From: Xanthostigma xanthostigma
Lineage: Eukaryota; Arthropoda; Insecta; Raphidioptera; Raphidiidae
NCBI GenBank assembly: GCA_963575645.1
Contig: OY754475.1
Coordinates: forward strand, 23,164,509-23,228,508
Length of the DNA: 64,000 nucleotides
Direction: 5' to 3'
Below, piece after piece: positions 31,528 through 43,297 of this stretch (position 1 is its first letter; each line of letters starts with the position of its first letter). The notes under the pieces were generated by a model. The model worked only from the letters and a program-made list of their open reading frames with translations. It searched no databases and had not been told where the DNA came from. A program made the position numbers and the translations under genes.

Positions 31528-32162
31528 TAGTTTTCAAGTAACATATTAAAAATGTGATATTATAAATGAAAGACATTTACAAAAATTGAAATTAATCCAA
31601 ATTGGTTTCATAGACAATAATTTTGAAAAAATGATAACCCGACCGACGGCCCACAAAGCCTCCCTGGGGTCAAACCGACGCTGCGCTGCAGGAACGGCTA
31701 GATCCGTTGCGTTCTATCTAAATCCGCTTTAAAATCGCCGCGACCAAAGAATTTTCACTTCGCAAGTGAATTTTCCACGTTTATCATTCGAGACTATATT
31801 ATATGCTGGGTCTATAAAAAAACACAGGTATTTTGATGAGAACTAGTTTATCTAATTAATAATTAAACAGGTAGAGCGCTCGAAGCCCAACGCCGACGGT
31901 GTTTTATAGCCCATATAATTCTTTTGTGCACCGGCAAAAACAAAACGCGTCGCAAAATCCGCGGTCACAAAGAAACATCGCTTATTTCGATTTTTTTACA
32001 TTTTTTCTACAGCTTCTCTTACCGGGATTTGATACGACTGTCAGTTTTAAATCGAGATTTAAGAGCGTCTCGAACGAAATAATTTTTCAAATCGGTTAAG
32101 TAGTTCCCGACTGTCATCGTATACATCTTCGTAGAGTTGGTACACTTCTTTTTTTTATTAAA

Positions 32163-32372
32163 ATTGCATAAAATTGGTTGTCTGTAAAGTCGGTTTACGG
32201 ACGATAGTTTTACGTGACAACGTATTCCGCTCGAATATCATATTTAATAATACATAACCTAAATTTTAGTAGCTGTCAGGCGGAACGTGACACATTTCGG
32301 AACGTGACACTTTTTCGTGCATGCAGCCGGTGTTTCATCAATTTATAAGACGTTATCACGTCAAAAAAACTA
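32163..32372 (+). repeat. Dispersed repeat shared with a CFAP58 intron
   Basis: GTAAAGTCGGTTTACGGACG, GATAGTTTTACGTGACAACG, then CGTGCATGCAGCCGGTGTTT and GACGTTATCACGTCAAAA. The same blocks stand at 60578-60650 and 61030-61147. TTTACGTGATAACGT and ACGTTATCACGTCAA make the ends partly inverted. 31542-32162 holds a diverged Helitron-like fragment near 32040-32110; otherwise nothing. Confidence 0.65.
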
Positions 32373-32827
32373 TATCGGCGTTTCCAAAAATTCCACAAAT
32401 GAAAGGTTGAACAAAAACGGAATGTTCAACAAATAATTGAGACATCAAGTTGACAGTTCAATTTGAGATGACAAAAGAAGATCGTTAAGAAATGTCTGCG
32501 GTCGATCGTGAAGAATGGAATAAATTAAATAAACACAAAAGCAAACGGTTAAAGTTAAAACTGCATTGCGCTGTGAATATTTTCAACGCAAAACAATATT
32601 TTATTTGACCCAGTTAATGGAAATAATAAACAAAATGTCTGCACATAAAATATAAATAACGGAGATCAATTCATTCAACTGTTACAGAACAAAGTCTTTC
32701 AACAACCTTCACGAGTAGAATTTTTGTATTAGATTTATTTCTACAACGCTTCATATAATACTACCTGCCCGGCCCGGCTTCGTCCGGAGCTTAATAACTA
32801 ATAGTTACAATTACTCGGACTGACGTA

Positions 32828-33125
32828 GGTATAATAATAATAATAATAAATTTTCTTTATTTAAGAATTCCCATGGAATATAATAGCGTCAAATTAAAAG
32901 TTTACATTGAAAAAATCATCCACTGTGTACAGGCAGTTGAGAGTTAATAATTTCTTTATTTTAAATTTGAATTTTATGTCGGACAGATTCTTATATGAAT
33001 CCGGAAGGCTATTAAATAGTTTTATTGAAATGTAGGCGAAATTGGAGGGAATGGCAGCTAATTTATGAAGCGAAGTGCTTATCTTATCTCTGTTCCTATA
33101 ACTCAAATTATAGTCATATTCGAGA
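32828..33125 (-). pseudogene. 5'-truncated LINE 3' end (C-terminus of reverse transcriptase ORF)
   Basis: The minus-strand frame 33106-32894 reads ...IKLFNSLPDSYKNLSDIKFK... up to YTVDDFF, resembling the end of ORF2 in CR1/jockey-like LINEs (WNxLP... FKxxLKxxL). It is followed on that strand by a short UTR and an (ATT)n tail (32832-32849). 5' truncation is the usual fate of such copies. It sits between Helitron family 2 remnants (32760-32790 and 33125-33155). Confidence 0.7.
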
Positions 33126-33214
33126 TCCGGCTTCGCTCGGATTTGTAGATTGCCAATTGAGGAAACGCATAGAGTTATTCAAGTAAATTAATCAAAAACA
33201 TTAACAAAAATTGC

Positions 33215-33333
33215 GCACAGCAAGCTTGTAAAGACGTCTTGTGTGAAGCGAACACTTATAATAGCAATTAAGAAAACTAATCTAGCAAGGAACCTAGCGG
33301 AAAATCCAGCCTCGTGTGCAGTGGAATTTATAT
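33215..33333. repeat. Transposon terminus shared with 39055-39170
   Basis: GTAAAGACGTCTTGTGTGAAGC ... ATCTAGCAAGGAACCTAGC ... CAGCCTCGTGTGCAGTGG corresponds to the end of the repeat at 38880-39170. Only the right terminus is clear. Confidence 0.5.
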
Positions 33334-33689
33334 AATAAACGGACTATATCCAATGCAAAAATAATTTTTCAAATCGGATAAGTAGTTCCTGAGATTAGCG
33401 ATCGTTCAATCAAACAAACTCACCGGCTTTATTATTGTGGTACAGATAACGGGACACGAGTGAAAAAAGTTGTTGGCCACTGATCGAACCAATATTGTAT
33501 AATCTGCATCAATTAATCAACATCAATCAACTGCACAATGGCCGATGTCTGTTCATAAAGAACTAATTACGACATGAATGATAAGTAATTTATACCTACA
33601 CTATAACTGGTGAATGTAAAAATCAATATAACAATTATTAAGTAGAAAGTACACGAATTTCCTCATTTTTTACAACTACTAGACTCTAA

Positions 33690-34123
33690 TCTTTTTCTTT
33701 TATATATATAAAATTCTCGCGTCACGATTTCGTCCGCGCTAATCTTTGAAACCACTGAACCGATTTTAATGAAGTTTTATGAATGTGTCTTGCTTGGTCT
33801 AACCTACACTACCTATATACTCGTAGGATAGTTTTTATTAAATATTTTGTACAAAATTAAGGTGTTTTCTTAAAAAAACTGTTTTAGTAACATGCAGCGA
33901 CATCTCATAGAATTTACTCAAAACTATTAGTTCAGGCGCAAACAAAAAAACTGCTTTAGTACCAAGCAGCGACATCTGCTAGAATTCGCTCAAAGCTATT
34001 AGTTCAGAATAAAATCTGGCAGAATTTGCTCAAAGCTATTAGTTCAGACGCCGGGCCGCAAACGAAACACATTTTGTAGAATAATATCTATCGCACCCGG
34101 GTGAAACCGGGACGGACCACTAT
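33690..34123 (+). mobile_element. Helitron, family 3-related, copy with decayed 3' end
   Basis: TATATATAAAATTCTCGCGTC at the 5' side and CACCCGGGTGAAACCGGGAC plus GGACCACTAT at the 3' side, where CTAG is lost. Related to 50370-50695. A ~60-bp block (CAGCGACATCTxxTAGAATT...CTATTAGTTCAG) is repeated about three times internally. 34124-34508 shows nothing clear. Confidence 0.65.
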
Positions 34124-34508
34124 ATAATCTATATATAAAACCCGAATCAATATCTGCTAAAAATATCGACAATAAAAAATCGTACGCAACTCGCTATTAT
34201 TAAAGAAATTAATTATTAACGACCCTACGATCCCTGTCACCCCCACCGGATCGGTATTCGCAATCAAGTAATTATGTTCTGCATTCTGTTCAGCTCTTGA
34301 TAAAAGCACCATTAATTACAGTGTGCTCGAGATTGTCCAATCACTGAATTAAATACATTATTGCAGGGCAACCAAATGACGCTTATTAATGGTTTAATAT
34401 CACGAAGGAACGTTTCCATGTAGCATTACACGTAAATATGTATAATTAATTTAAGTTTTGTTTTAAAATCACTGTCTGCGTTCTAAAACGTCTAACCGAC
34501 AGTCGCAG

Positions 34509-35192
34509 CAAGGTTAGTAGATTGAATAGGTTGCCTCGTTCCATCCGACCAATAATAATAATAATGTCTTTATTGATGAAAAAACAGAAATTTTATCAAA
34601 AGGCGTGAATTCAGCTTAAAGCTGGTTTTCAATCCATAAACCATAACGTATAAAGGCTAATTTTGCCGCTAGATTCCTTGCTAGATTTAGCTACTAGGTT
34701 TCAAGCGTGCTGTAGCGCTGTTTTTCGTGATGGCTTTTCTGTTTTCGCTTCACACGATGCGTGTTTTGAAGCTTGCTATGGGCTTGGTGTGCGTGCGCGG
34801 CAACAGTTCGAACGTTAACAAAAGTGAACGTTTATTGTCTCTGAACAGAACACACATTATGACGTCATGTTTGTGGGCGTTTGTCCACGTCACCCACGTG
34901 ACAAGATACTGTTTCCTGATTGGTACTTGTTCAAAACGAGTACACAAACAAGCACGAAAAATAGCCCCGGCTCCAATTTTAAAATTTAGGTTGTGATCGC
35001 GCTCAGTGACGTCACTTCTTCGGAGTCAGCGCGGGGGGAATGACGTCAGCTGGTGGACATATGACAATATCAAAAATGTTTTTATATTTATAGCAAGGAC
35101 CATGCAAATCTCTCATACTGATTAGGTCGAATGACGTCAATCCAACACCACTGTCCAACGGAACGAGGCAACCTCTGTAATCTACTGACCTT
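34509..35192. mobile_element. Composite repeat with inverted ends and nested elements
   Basis: Outer inverted ends: AAGGTTAGTAGATTGAATAG, then GGTTGCCTCGTTCC; and GGAACGAGGCAACC, then GTAATCTACTGACCTT. Inside are a LINE-type tail on the minus strand (AATAATAATAATAATGTC, 34551-34568), a left terminus TAAAGGCTAATTTTGCCGC (34650), and the GAACAGAACACA/GTGGGCGTTTGTCC block shared with 24 kb and 39 kb. At least two elements appear layered. Confidence 0.55.
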
Positions 35193-35544
35193 GAAGTTAG
35201 AGTTGGTACATTTGAACACACTACTCAGCCACCTGGCCTGTCCCCGATCTAATTAGTATTCAACGAGCGCACCTTCGCGTGTCTCCGTGTCTTAACGAAC
35301 GAATACGATGTGCTGTGATGTTGAGTTTCAGCAGAAATGTTATCTGAACGTTAAACAAGCGGTTACTTATCTATCCGATATCTCGGTATTGCGTATCCTG
35401 CCAGTTTAAATTTCGCTGCAGCAAATGCATTCAAACTGTAGCTTTTCGACTCGTTACGGGAAACATGGGGAGGTTTTCATTCCAAAGTTTTTTTGGGAAT
35501 TTGCGGTCCCAGGAGCCAGAGCTCGTACCAGTCGATTTGCGTGG

Positions 35545-35820
35545 CAGTGATGTCAAAGATACGACCCACAAGCCATCTCAATACGGCCCGCGACCAGAAT
35601 CTATCCAGAGAGGAGTTTAGACACCTGACACAATGAATTTATCAAAAACAAGAGACCTCGGGTGTCTGGATCCTCAAGCTCAAGATAATTTACCCTTTTT
35701 ATATAAAAATTGATTTGAACTAAATAAAGATTTTAATTTTGTGTCTTAGTTTTTAATTTAGAGTCTGGCCCGCTAACACACCCTAAGTGGTCCTTTAGAA
35801 AAATTAGTCTGACACCCCTG
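35545..35820. mobile_element. hAT-like MITE
   Basis: CAGTGATGTCAAAGATACG at the left and AGTCTGACACCCCTG at the right (rc CAGGGGTGTCAGACT) are diverged inverted ends. Both are followed inward by CGGCCCGCGAC / GGCCCGCTAAC, a layout common in hAT elements. No target duplication is evident. Confidence 0.5.
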
Positions 35821-35915
35821 CTCTAACGCACACATAGACGCTGATGGCCTCAGTTGTTGTGCGTCTATAATTTTTTATAATCTATCTATCATAAGCTTTT
35901 CGAAAAAAATACTCT

Positions 35916-36313
35916 TCTATACTAATATTATAAAGAAGTAAAGTTTGTAAGTTTGAGGTAATCTCCGAAACTACTCATCCGATTTCAAAAGTTTGTTCAC
36001 TAATTTTTTAGAATGAACCTTCAGGATGGACATAGGCTATATATTATCGCGTTAAAATAAAAGCGCTTTTCGTGGAGACCTGCAATTTTGCAACGCAAGT
36101 CGACGAAAAAACAGTGACAATCTACAAATTCGGGCGAAGCCGGACCCGACCGCTAATGGCTCAACTATCTTCCGCCCTGGAAGAGGGGGGTCGGTTGGTT
36201 TTGCAACGTTGGGATCGACGGCTTCCTCCAGGAAGATGTTCAAAGTCGACGTAAATACAATAAAACAAAATAAAGATTCTGTCAACTCGAACGAAGTCGC
36301 GGGCATCGGCTAG
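35916..36313 (+). mobile_element. Helitron, family 2, longest copy with CTAG end
   Basis: Starts TCTATACTAATATTATAAAG and ends GGGCATCGGCTAG|T at 36313. It has the 12160-type body plus ~150 bp after the CGGGCGAAGCCGGA hairpin. Open frames on both strands here are incidental. Confidence 0.7.
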
Positions 36314-36711
36314 TATTTTATGTATTTGTCTGAGTTGAAACGCGACGCCTCTTACATACAAATAAACAAACGAGTAACGTATAGGTGCAGCACAATATTT
36401 CTTGGAATATAGCCAGAAATATAGGTACAAAACCAATGTACGGATAAATTGTATAAAGCGACGGTTTTTTTGCAATTTTCATCGTCTATAATTTATGAAA
36501 AGAAAAATCGGAGCGGAAAACTGTCTGCACTGATTCAGCCATTCACATGAAATACAATTTATTTTATCGAATGAACGTTTTATGTTGAACTGCGACGACA
36601 GCCGTTGAAGAATCAAATATCAATCAGATTTTAAAATGATTTCTATTACTCGACTGTCAGGAAGCGAAATATTTTCATTTAGATATCACGTTCAACGTTT
36701 TAGTGATAATA

Positions 36712-36897
36712 CCAAGTTTGTAAGTTTGGATGTAGGAGGTTAATCTCCGAAACTACTCATCCGATTGCAAAACTTTCATCAGCAATATTTAGAACGAACA
36801 TAGGCTCTATATTATCGCGTTTAAAATAAAAGCGCAACGCAAGTCGACGAAAAAACCGGCGGCAATCTATAAATTCGGGCGAAGCCGGGCCCGGCCA
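36712..36897 (+). mobile_element. Helitron family 2 fragment
   Basis: AAGTTTGTAAGTTTGGATGT through CGGGCGAAGCCGGGCCCGGC. Both ends decayed. 36314-36711 and 36898-37163 are anonymous. Confidence 0.6.
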
Positions 36898-37163
36898 TAA
36901 ATATTCATTATGGTTCGATCGCGAATGAAGCCGGTTCAATACGCAAATTCAATCCGACGGCACAGAAACGACAACCGCAGCGTTAAAATCCACAATTGTG
37001 AAGTCATTTACATAAAATGCGACATTCGAATATCAACTTTGAAAATCAGAACCTAACTCACTTCATATACGTTATTACTTACAGAAAGGCAGGATCACAT
37101 TGTGCGAACCTATATATAGCAATTTTAACGTGATGGGACGAGGTCAGCTTTCTTTAAATATCG

Positions 37164-37327
37164 CGCACACTTGTCCAGCACGAGCCTGTAAGACCAGCAC
37201 AGCACGGAGCAAAAAAGCCTGGTCGTGATGGTACATATAGCCCATGTTATTTTAATGTGCGGTACTCCGTACCGCACATTAGATGAACAACCAGCAACTA
37301 GCAACGACCGTCAGCCGTGCTGGACCA
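37164..37327 (+). repeat. Repeat family shared with 48968-49180, copy 1
   Basis: ATCGCGCACACTTGTCCAGC, AGACCAGCACAGCACGG and ACGACCGTCAGCCGTGCTGG occur in inverse order at 48968-49180. The middle has a 27-bp palindrome (AATGTGCGGTACTCCGTACC..., 37255-37281). 37328-37968 is anonymous. Confidence 0.55.
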
Positions 37328-37968
37328 ATTTAGTGTGACAGTGATGTGTCGTTTTCATTAATTATTTTTTTGCATTGATAAAACTGTAAGTTGAAAACTG
37401 CGAAACGTCCTATGAAGCGGCAAAAATTTACGCTTTTTATTAGTTTTTATAGGCGCGACTGTGAATCCGTTCACTTTTTTGTGTCACGCGTATACAGCCC
37501 AAACCGATTTAATAAAAAAAAACTCTTTTTTCGATTCGGCTCCGGGTTTTTAGTTTTTCTAAACACTATTGAAATTATAGCAATTCGGATATTTAAGCTG
37601 GCTAAATTCCAATTAATCGTCGTTTATACTCTTTGGAATAATTCGTGGGCAATAACAGGTTAGTGTGAACAGACCTTACGAACCGGCGCCGGGTCACGCA
37701 TTGCGTGACGTTGCGCCGTTGTGACCTTTGCGCAAAATACGAACAGATTTTAAAACGATATGAAGAACGCGTGGGCGACATATTGTAATTAAATAACGAG
37801 CAAAAATCATTAACTTGTAACCTAGATTAATTAGAAAGATAAATTAACTTTTCTCGACTTTTATTTATTTTTTTTTAATTATTACTAATAATTTTAGGAC
37901 CTAAAAAAACTCTACGATTTAGAAATAATCATTTTAATACATCGAGAAGGGAAAATGAAGGGCACAAA

Positions 37969-38217
37969 TATTTGTGTCTATTGGATCGTGTAATTTATTT
38001 GAACCAAATTAAAATTGTTTGAGGCAAACAAATAATTTTTGAGGCAATAATGTTGTTTGGTCCAAATACATTATACGATCCAACAAACACACAAGCAAAT
38101 AGTATTTGTTTGTCTATTGGATCGTGTAATTTATTCGAACCAAACAACAATTTATGTTTGACGCAAAAAACATTGTTAATTCAAACAGATTACACGATCC
38201 AATAAACACAAACAAAC
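37969..38217. repeat. Two adjacent copies of a ~115-130-bp palindromic MITE
   Basis: Each copy starts TTTGT(TTG)TCTATTGGATCGTGTAAT and ends with the inverse ATTACACGATCCAATAAACA, at 37969-38099 and 38103-38217. Interiors differ considerably, so the pair is old or arose by insertion into each other. 38218-38879 has nothing clear. Confidence 0.75.
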
Positions 38218-38879
38218 GTTTTTTCTTTCTCAGTATACAGTCAACTCTCCCTAAGCCACATCCCTTCGAATAATCACTTCATGGACAACAAGTAGAAGAA
38301 GTACGGTTACACGTTTTTCGGTTCGTTTTTCGACGCAACGCTAAACGACCAGCGAAACGTACAGCGTCGAGAAAAAGGCGATTTGGTATTTAGTACTTAT
38401 ATTTTTTAATATGTCGAGACGATATTTGAACTTGTTTTCACGAACAAAAGAACGTATACCCTGATTCGAGCCAATCTTCGAAATGAGAATTGGTTCGAAT
38501 CACGCATAGCAATAATAATAATTCACTAACTGTCCGTCCGCGCGCCATTATTTACCGCGGTATTTGTAATACGAGATGTTTATAAATATATATAAACAAA
38601 CAGACAATGGACTGATATATAATATCGAGCACAAAAACCAATAACCATTATTGGTATTTACATTTTATCTGCACAATGTTCGCATAGTCTCTCCTGCCTC
38701 AGCAGCGCCGCCCCAAATGATTTACCGCCGCCGTGTTCGCGCCTTCAAGCCAGCCCTGGACAACAAGTTTTGTTTGCAAGAGCGCAAGGCGATCGGTAGA
38801 TCGCCGAGTTAGGCTTTAAACGTTATTTACAAGAACACTTTTCATTTCACCCTGTAACTCGCCTGCTAGTTCACAAGAT

Positions 38880-39170
38880 AACAGGTCCTATTTTCCTTGC
38901 TTATAGGTATGAGCAAGAACCAATCAGGAAGCGACTTGAACAAACGCCCACAAACCAACATGGCGTCATTCTGCTCAGAGTCAGACGATACGCTTTGCTC
39001 TGTGTTTATATTTGAACTGTCACTGTGCGCGCGCACCGCATCTATTCACAAAACTAGCTTGACAAGACGTCTCGTGTGAAGCGAGTCAAGAAAACTAGCG
39101 CTAGAAAACTAGTATAGGCAAAGGAATCTAGCAACATTTCTATAGTCTCGTGTGCAGCAGCCTTTAACAA
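38880..39170 (-). repeat. Repeat family with CACACGAGGC terminus, copy at 39 kb
   Basis: GAGCAAGAACCAATCAGGAA, AACGCCCACAAACCAACATG and TCTGCTCAGAG are the inverse of the 24-kb and 34.8-kb copies. Ends CTCGTGTGCAGCAGCCTTTAA. 39171-39987 is anonymous apart from CTCCCAACCAAACGCGCCAT near 39337, which mirrors 23962-23980. Confidence 0.55.
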
Positions 39171-39990
39171 AAGCCGAGTTATAATCCAACGCATACACAA
39201 AGCAAGCTTCACGCGCTGTCATCTATAACGAAACACTACTAACTAAATGTCGCCCTGTTATCCACACGTCGTCTTCAAACAAAGCGGTGTTTAATGGAAA
39301 CGTTTTTCCAATAAAAGTGTCGGCCGCCAATTGCATGGTTTTGCTCCCAACCAAACGCGCCATTAGATGTGTCACGTATCAAAAAGTCCGGTTTGGTTTT
39401 ATGGCGCGGCCGACAGTAAGCAATGTTTGACATGCCTAGTTATCAGCGTAATATCTAAGACGTGACCTGTTGCCGATAGAATATTATAAGGTATATAAAT
39501 ATAGGAGGAAAGACTCTCGCATAGCAAATAACTATCGTAGGTGTGTCCCCTATCTATATTAATGAATCTACTTGCTCTACATTTCGCACAGGCGCGTTTT
39601 GACAAAATATATTCACGCTTGAAACTATCATATTACACACGGTCGGAATAGGATGTGCAATCTTTGAGCGTTCTGAAAGTACGAGTACTTGAAATCAAAA
39701 ACTTCTGTGGCAGTCGGATAAAAAAAATAATAATGGCATCGAGGATTGAACCTATCACCTTTGGGGTTACGAAGCAGCTTCGACTTAATGTTCTACATCG
39801 GGTTTTTATAGTATATAGTAAAAATCAATGTACAAGAATACGTCAGAGATTCGTCGGCATTTAGCACAGAAAAGAATCTCTAACGAGATTCTTCGATACG
39901 TAGATTGCTACGTTTATATTTACATAAATAGATCCGTGTCAAAAAAAGATTTACTTTGTAAGAAGCTGGTGATTTTTTCCCCCTGCATAA

Positions 39991-40710
39991 AGGCCCCCAT
40001 ACACCTCGTTCTTTTTTGGCAGTTTTAACCGCCGGGTAAAACTGTACGGTTAAACACGAACAACGGCCATCCCCATACACCTCGTTCTTTTATGGCAGTT
40101 TTAACCGCACGGGTAAAACTGTACGGTTAATTTAAACACGAACAACGGCCATATCCACACAGAGGCGTAGTTTCGTTCAGTTTTTCTGAAGTCGTGGCAT
40201 CATTAATACGATCTGCTTTGATGGAAAATACAATAATATTGATATTATTTTATGTTTAATAAACATTAATAAACAATATAATGCAAAAATAATTAATAAA
40301 ATTGATTGATATTAGTCTAAATTAGAGTGTTTTATTTGACACCATTATTTTTTCCTCTAAATTAATCAATATGTTTATAGCAATTTTCATTTATTTTTGT
40401 CAAAATTGCTTAGCACTAAAACGGTTAAAATATAAATCAATACTCAAACTAATTACAATCATTTAATTAATATGACTTATTTGCTGTACGTCGCACCACT
40501 GAATAAACACGTCGATTCTTATCGGAAAGCGCCACACATTACGATTTAAAACGACAACCAGCAAACACGTCGTGTTTAAAATCAAGCTTCGGCAGATAAA
40601 AAAACTGCCGTGTTTCATCGACAGTTTTTGCCCATACACTTCGGTTTTGACCGACGTGTTTTATCGTGACGATGAAAACTGCCAAAAAAGAACGAGGTGT
40701 ATGGGGGCCT
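39991..40710. mobile_element. Harbinger-like MITE with TAA target duplication
   Basis: A 720-bp element with TIRs AGGCCCCCATACACCTCGTT and (rc right) AGGCCCCCATACACCTCGTT, extending ~33 bp, flanked by TAA at 39988-39990 and 40711-40713. The left 74 bp (CCCATACACCTCGTTC... CACGAACAACGGCCAT) is duplicated in tandem. No transposase is visible. Family rests on target-site length only. Confidence 0.85.
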
Positions 40711-41169
40711 TAAGACGACCCGTTCTACCCGATATTTACGTAAACATGTGTCCTTTCAGCCCGACCTAGTTTCGTTTAACAAACAAAACGCCAGTAACAA
40801 ATGGTTAAAGTTCAAATAAACGGGAGATAATCAATCTACTAAGCTCAGTGGCACCTCTTTTGGACAGGCTAGCAACGAACCTTCCTGTCGAGAGTGCTTA
40901 TCAATCAAGATTGTTGAAGGCATTCTCTGGAATAAGGAATTCCTTTTAGCGCTGTTGTCAGCAAAAACCCCCGACAATAAAACCCATATACGGTGTGTTC
41001 GCCGAAAGTGGTAACAGTTAATAATTCGTGTGTATCTATCGGAAACTGATGACGTATATTTTTTTTTTGTACCTGAAACTCAACCGGGAGTGTACATGCA
41101 TTTTTTATTTCAAATGGCAATTTTATATTTTCGTACTAATCTCCATTTTTTTCTCTATAAGTTCATATA

Positions 41170-41491
41170 ACGGTTACATAAGAAAATATTCGAGAAAAAC
41201 GTTATGTGTAAATGTTTAATAAATTATTATTACTGTGTGTTTAAATTGGTAACATTTTCCTCAAATATTTTCTTAAGTAACCTTATGAAAATTTCATATA
41301 TGAATTCAACAAAGATACTTTTCATAAGGTTACATAAGAAAATATTCGAGAAAAACGTTATGTGTAAATTTTCAATAAATTGTTATTATACTGTGTGTTT
41401 AAATTGATAACATTTTCCTCAAATATTTTCTTATGTAACCTTATGAAAATTTCATATATGAATTTAACAGAGATACTTTCATCAATTTTCG
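41170..41491. repeat. Tandem pair of a ~161-bp MITE-like unit
   Basis: Each unit has inverted ends GGTTACATAAGAAAATATTC / AAATATTTTCTTATGTAACC and a following spacer ATGAAAATTTCATATATGAA. Units lie at ~41170-41330 and ~41331-41491, ~95% alike. 40714-41169 and 41492-42259 are anonymous. Confidence 0.8.
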
Positions 41492-42259
41492 GATTAGAAC
41501 CTGGAAACTGAGGGCTTGCAATGGCGGCGACGCTCGACAACACCATATAAACTTTTAAACGAAGCGAGAGAATATAAACGCTCGTCAATGCAGGACGGCT
41601 ACAATTATTATACTGTGATTCTTTCGCAGTGTGAAAATATTTTTGCAACGACCTACGTCAAGCTAGAGCTGCACTTAACAAAACAGATTTAAATAATTAA
41701 TACCCCTTCGTCTGCAATTACCGACATTTGCAAGCGCGACTGACAGAGGGTCTGAAACAAAAGAAAGAGAGAGCTTCGTGTTGGTTTTGTTTTAAGTGCC
41801 GTCCTATAGGCATGGGTCTTTATTGTATGAGCCCTTGACGTGATCAAACAGCCCCTCGTTTGTGCTGAATTGACAGTAAATGTGCCGCTTCGGTCACGAA
41901 ATGTTGCGTCAGACAGATTACGAACACATTTCAGGTTGAGGATAACCGGGATCACCGGGATATTGCTGGAAAAAATATATAGATTATAGACATTCGATAT
42001 CAACAATAGATGTTAACGATCTCGGTTATCGAGCATCTATAACCTAATCTGTCTATAATTAAGCTTTCTTCTTTCCAAATATCTACAAACGAGTGATTGG
42101 ATTTTCAGTATTTTAAAAATATAATTTTGGCAGTTAAAAAAATACCTCAAATAAATAAGCCGCCAGGTTGATTTTCAAAACGTAGATAAAATATGTAATG
42201 TTGCAGTATAGGATTAAATGGGTCTGTATGATCTAATTTACTTTAAATTCTTTACTAGA

Positions 42260-42775
42260 GAAGGCAGTTCGTATTGATTTTAAACATAACCTAAAATAAA
42301 TCAGCTGTTCACAAGCCGCCATGTTTATTTTCAAAAAGGTACTGTTCGGTTTTACTCGCGTATTTTCGAGTTTCTAGTCCGTACTTCTCACGCTGCTCAG
42401 CCAATGGAAAAATACGTTCAACCCTCAAATGAACAAAGGTTTCTTCTGATTGGTCTATGACTGCCGCGAAGTAAAGGTTAAGGAGAAGTTACATGAGTCG
42501 ATTAACTATAGAAGGCAGTTCGTATTGATTTTAAACATAACCTAAAATAAATCAGCTGTTCACAAGCCGCCATGTTTATTTTCAAAAAGGTACTGTTCGG
42601 TTTTACTCGCGTATTTTCGAGTTTCTAGTTCTTACTTCTCACGCCAAGTGTCTCCTTTTACGCTGCTCAGCCAATGGGAAAATACGTTCAACCCTCAAAT
42701 AAACAAAGGTTTCTTCTGATTGGTCATGAAGTAACGGTTAAGGAGAAGGTTACATGAGTGGACGACAGGTTAAAA
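42260..42775 (+). repeat. Tandem direct duplication, 251-bp period
   Basis: GAAGGCAGTTCGTATTGATT starts at 42260 and 42511. The copies then match through AACAAAGGTTTCTTCTGATT and GGTTACATGAGT with small indels (for example an extra CCAAGTGTCTCCTTTTA in copy 2). No coding. 42776-43297 is anonymous. Confidence 0.85.
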
Positions 42776-43297
42776 ATACACGAGTCCCACTGTTAATAAA
42801 ATATCTCGACTATAGACCGGTGTTTTCGTTCAACAAAATAAATTTGGTAATTGCGATCTAGTTACCTTTTATTTTTTTATGCGAGAAAGCGGCGCCAATT
42901 ACACGGAGTGACAGATTTGTATTAACTCTACGACGAATACAGTTTCCTGATTTATCGGACATCAAAAGGTTAGCTTCCACAATGTTAAACGAATTAGCAT
43001 ATTATGTTAAAATGCAATTTCCGTTTAACGCTTCGCAACTGTTTATATACCAATGTTGTGTTAATATATTGTAACCCTGCAACGACAAATATCAGAAATG
43101 CGTCATTCTACAAGGTGTTCTATGAAACAAGGTATTCAAAAACGCGAGCGTCCTTTAAAATCGGATCATTCGTTTAATGTACATCGTTCGGCTAAAGTCG
43201 GATAATGTGTTCGTGTACAATGTCCAATAACGTCATGGCAAAGCTTCGTCTCAATCGGTACAGCAGTTCCTGAGTTAATGGCGGCTTTAGATACATA

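Noticed and set aside
37969-38217. Regularly repeated palindromes considered as a CRISPR-like array
   Set aside because: Only two copies with inverted ends in a eukaryotic TE-rich region; they are MITEs.
42260-42775. Direct repeats considered as LTRs of a retrotransposon
   Set aside because: The copies are contiguous with no internal region, and no TG...CA ends or primer-binding site are visible.
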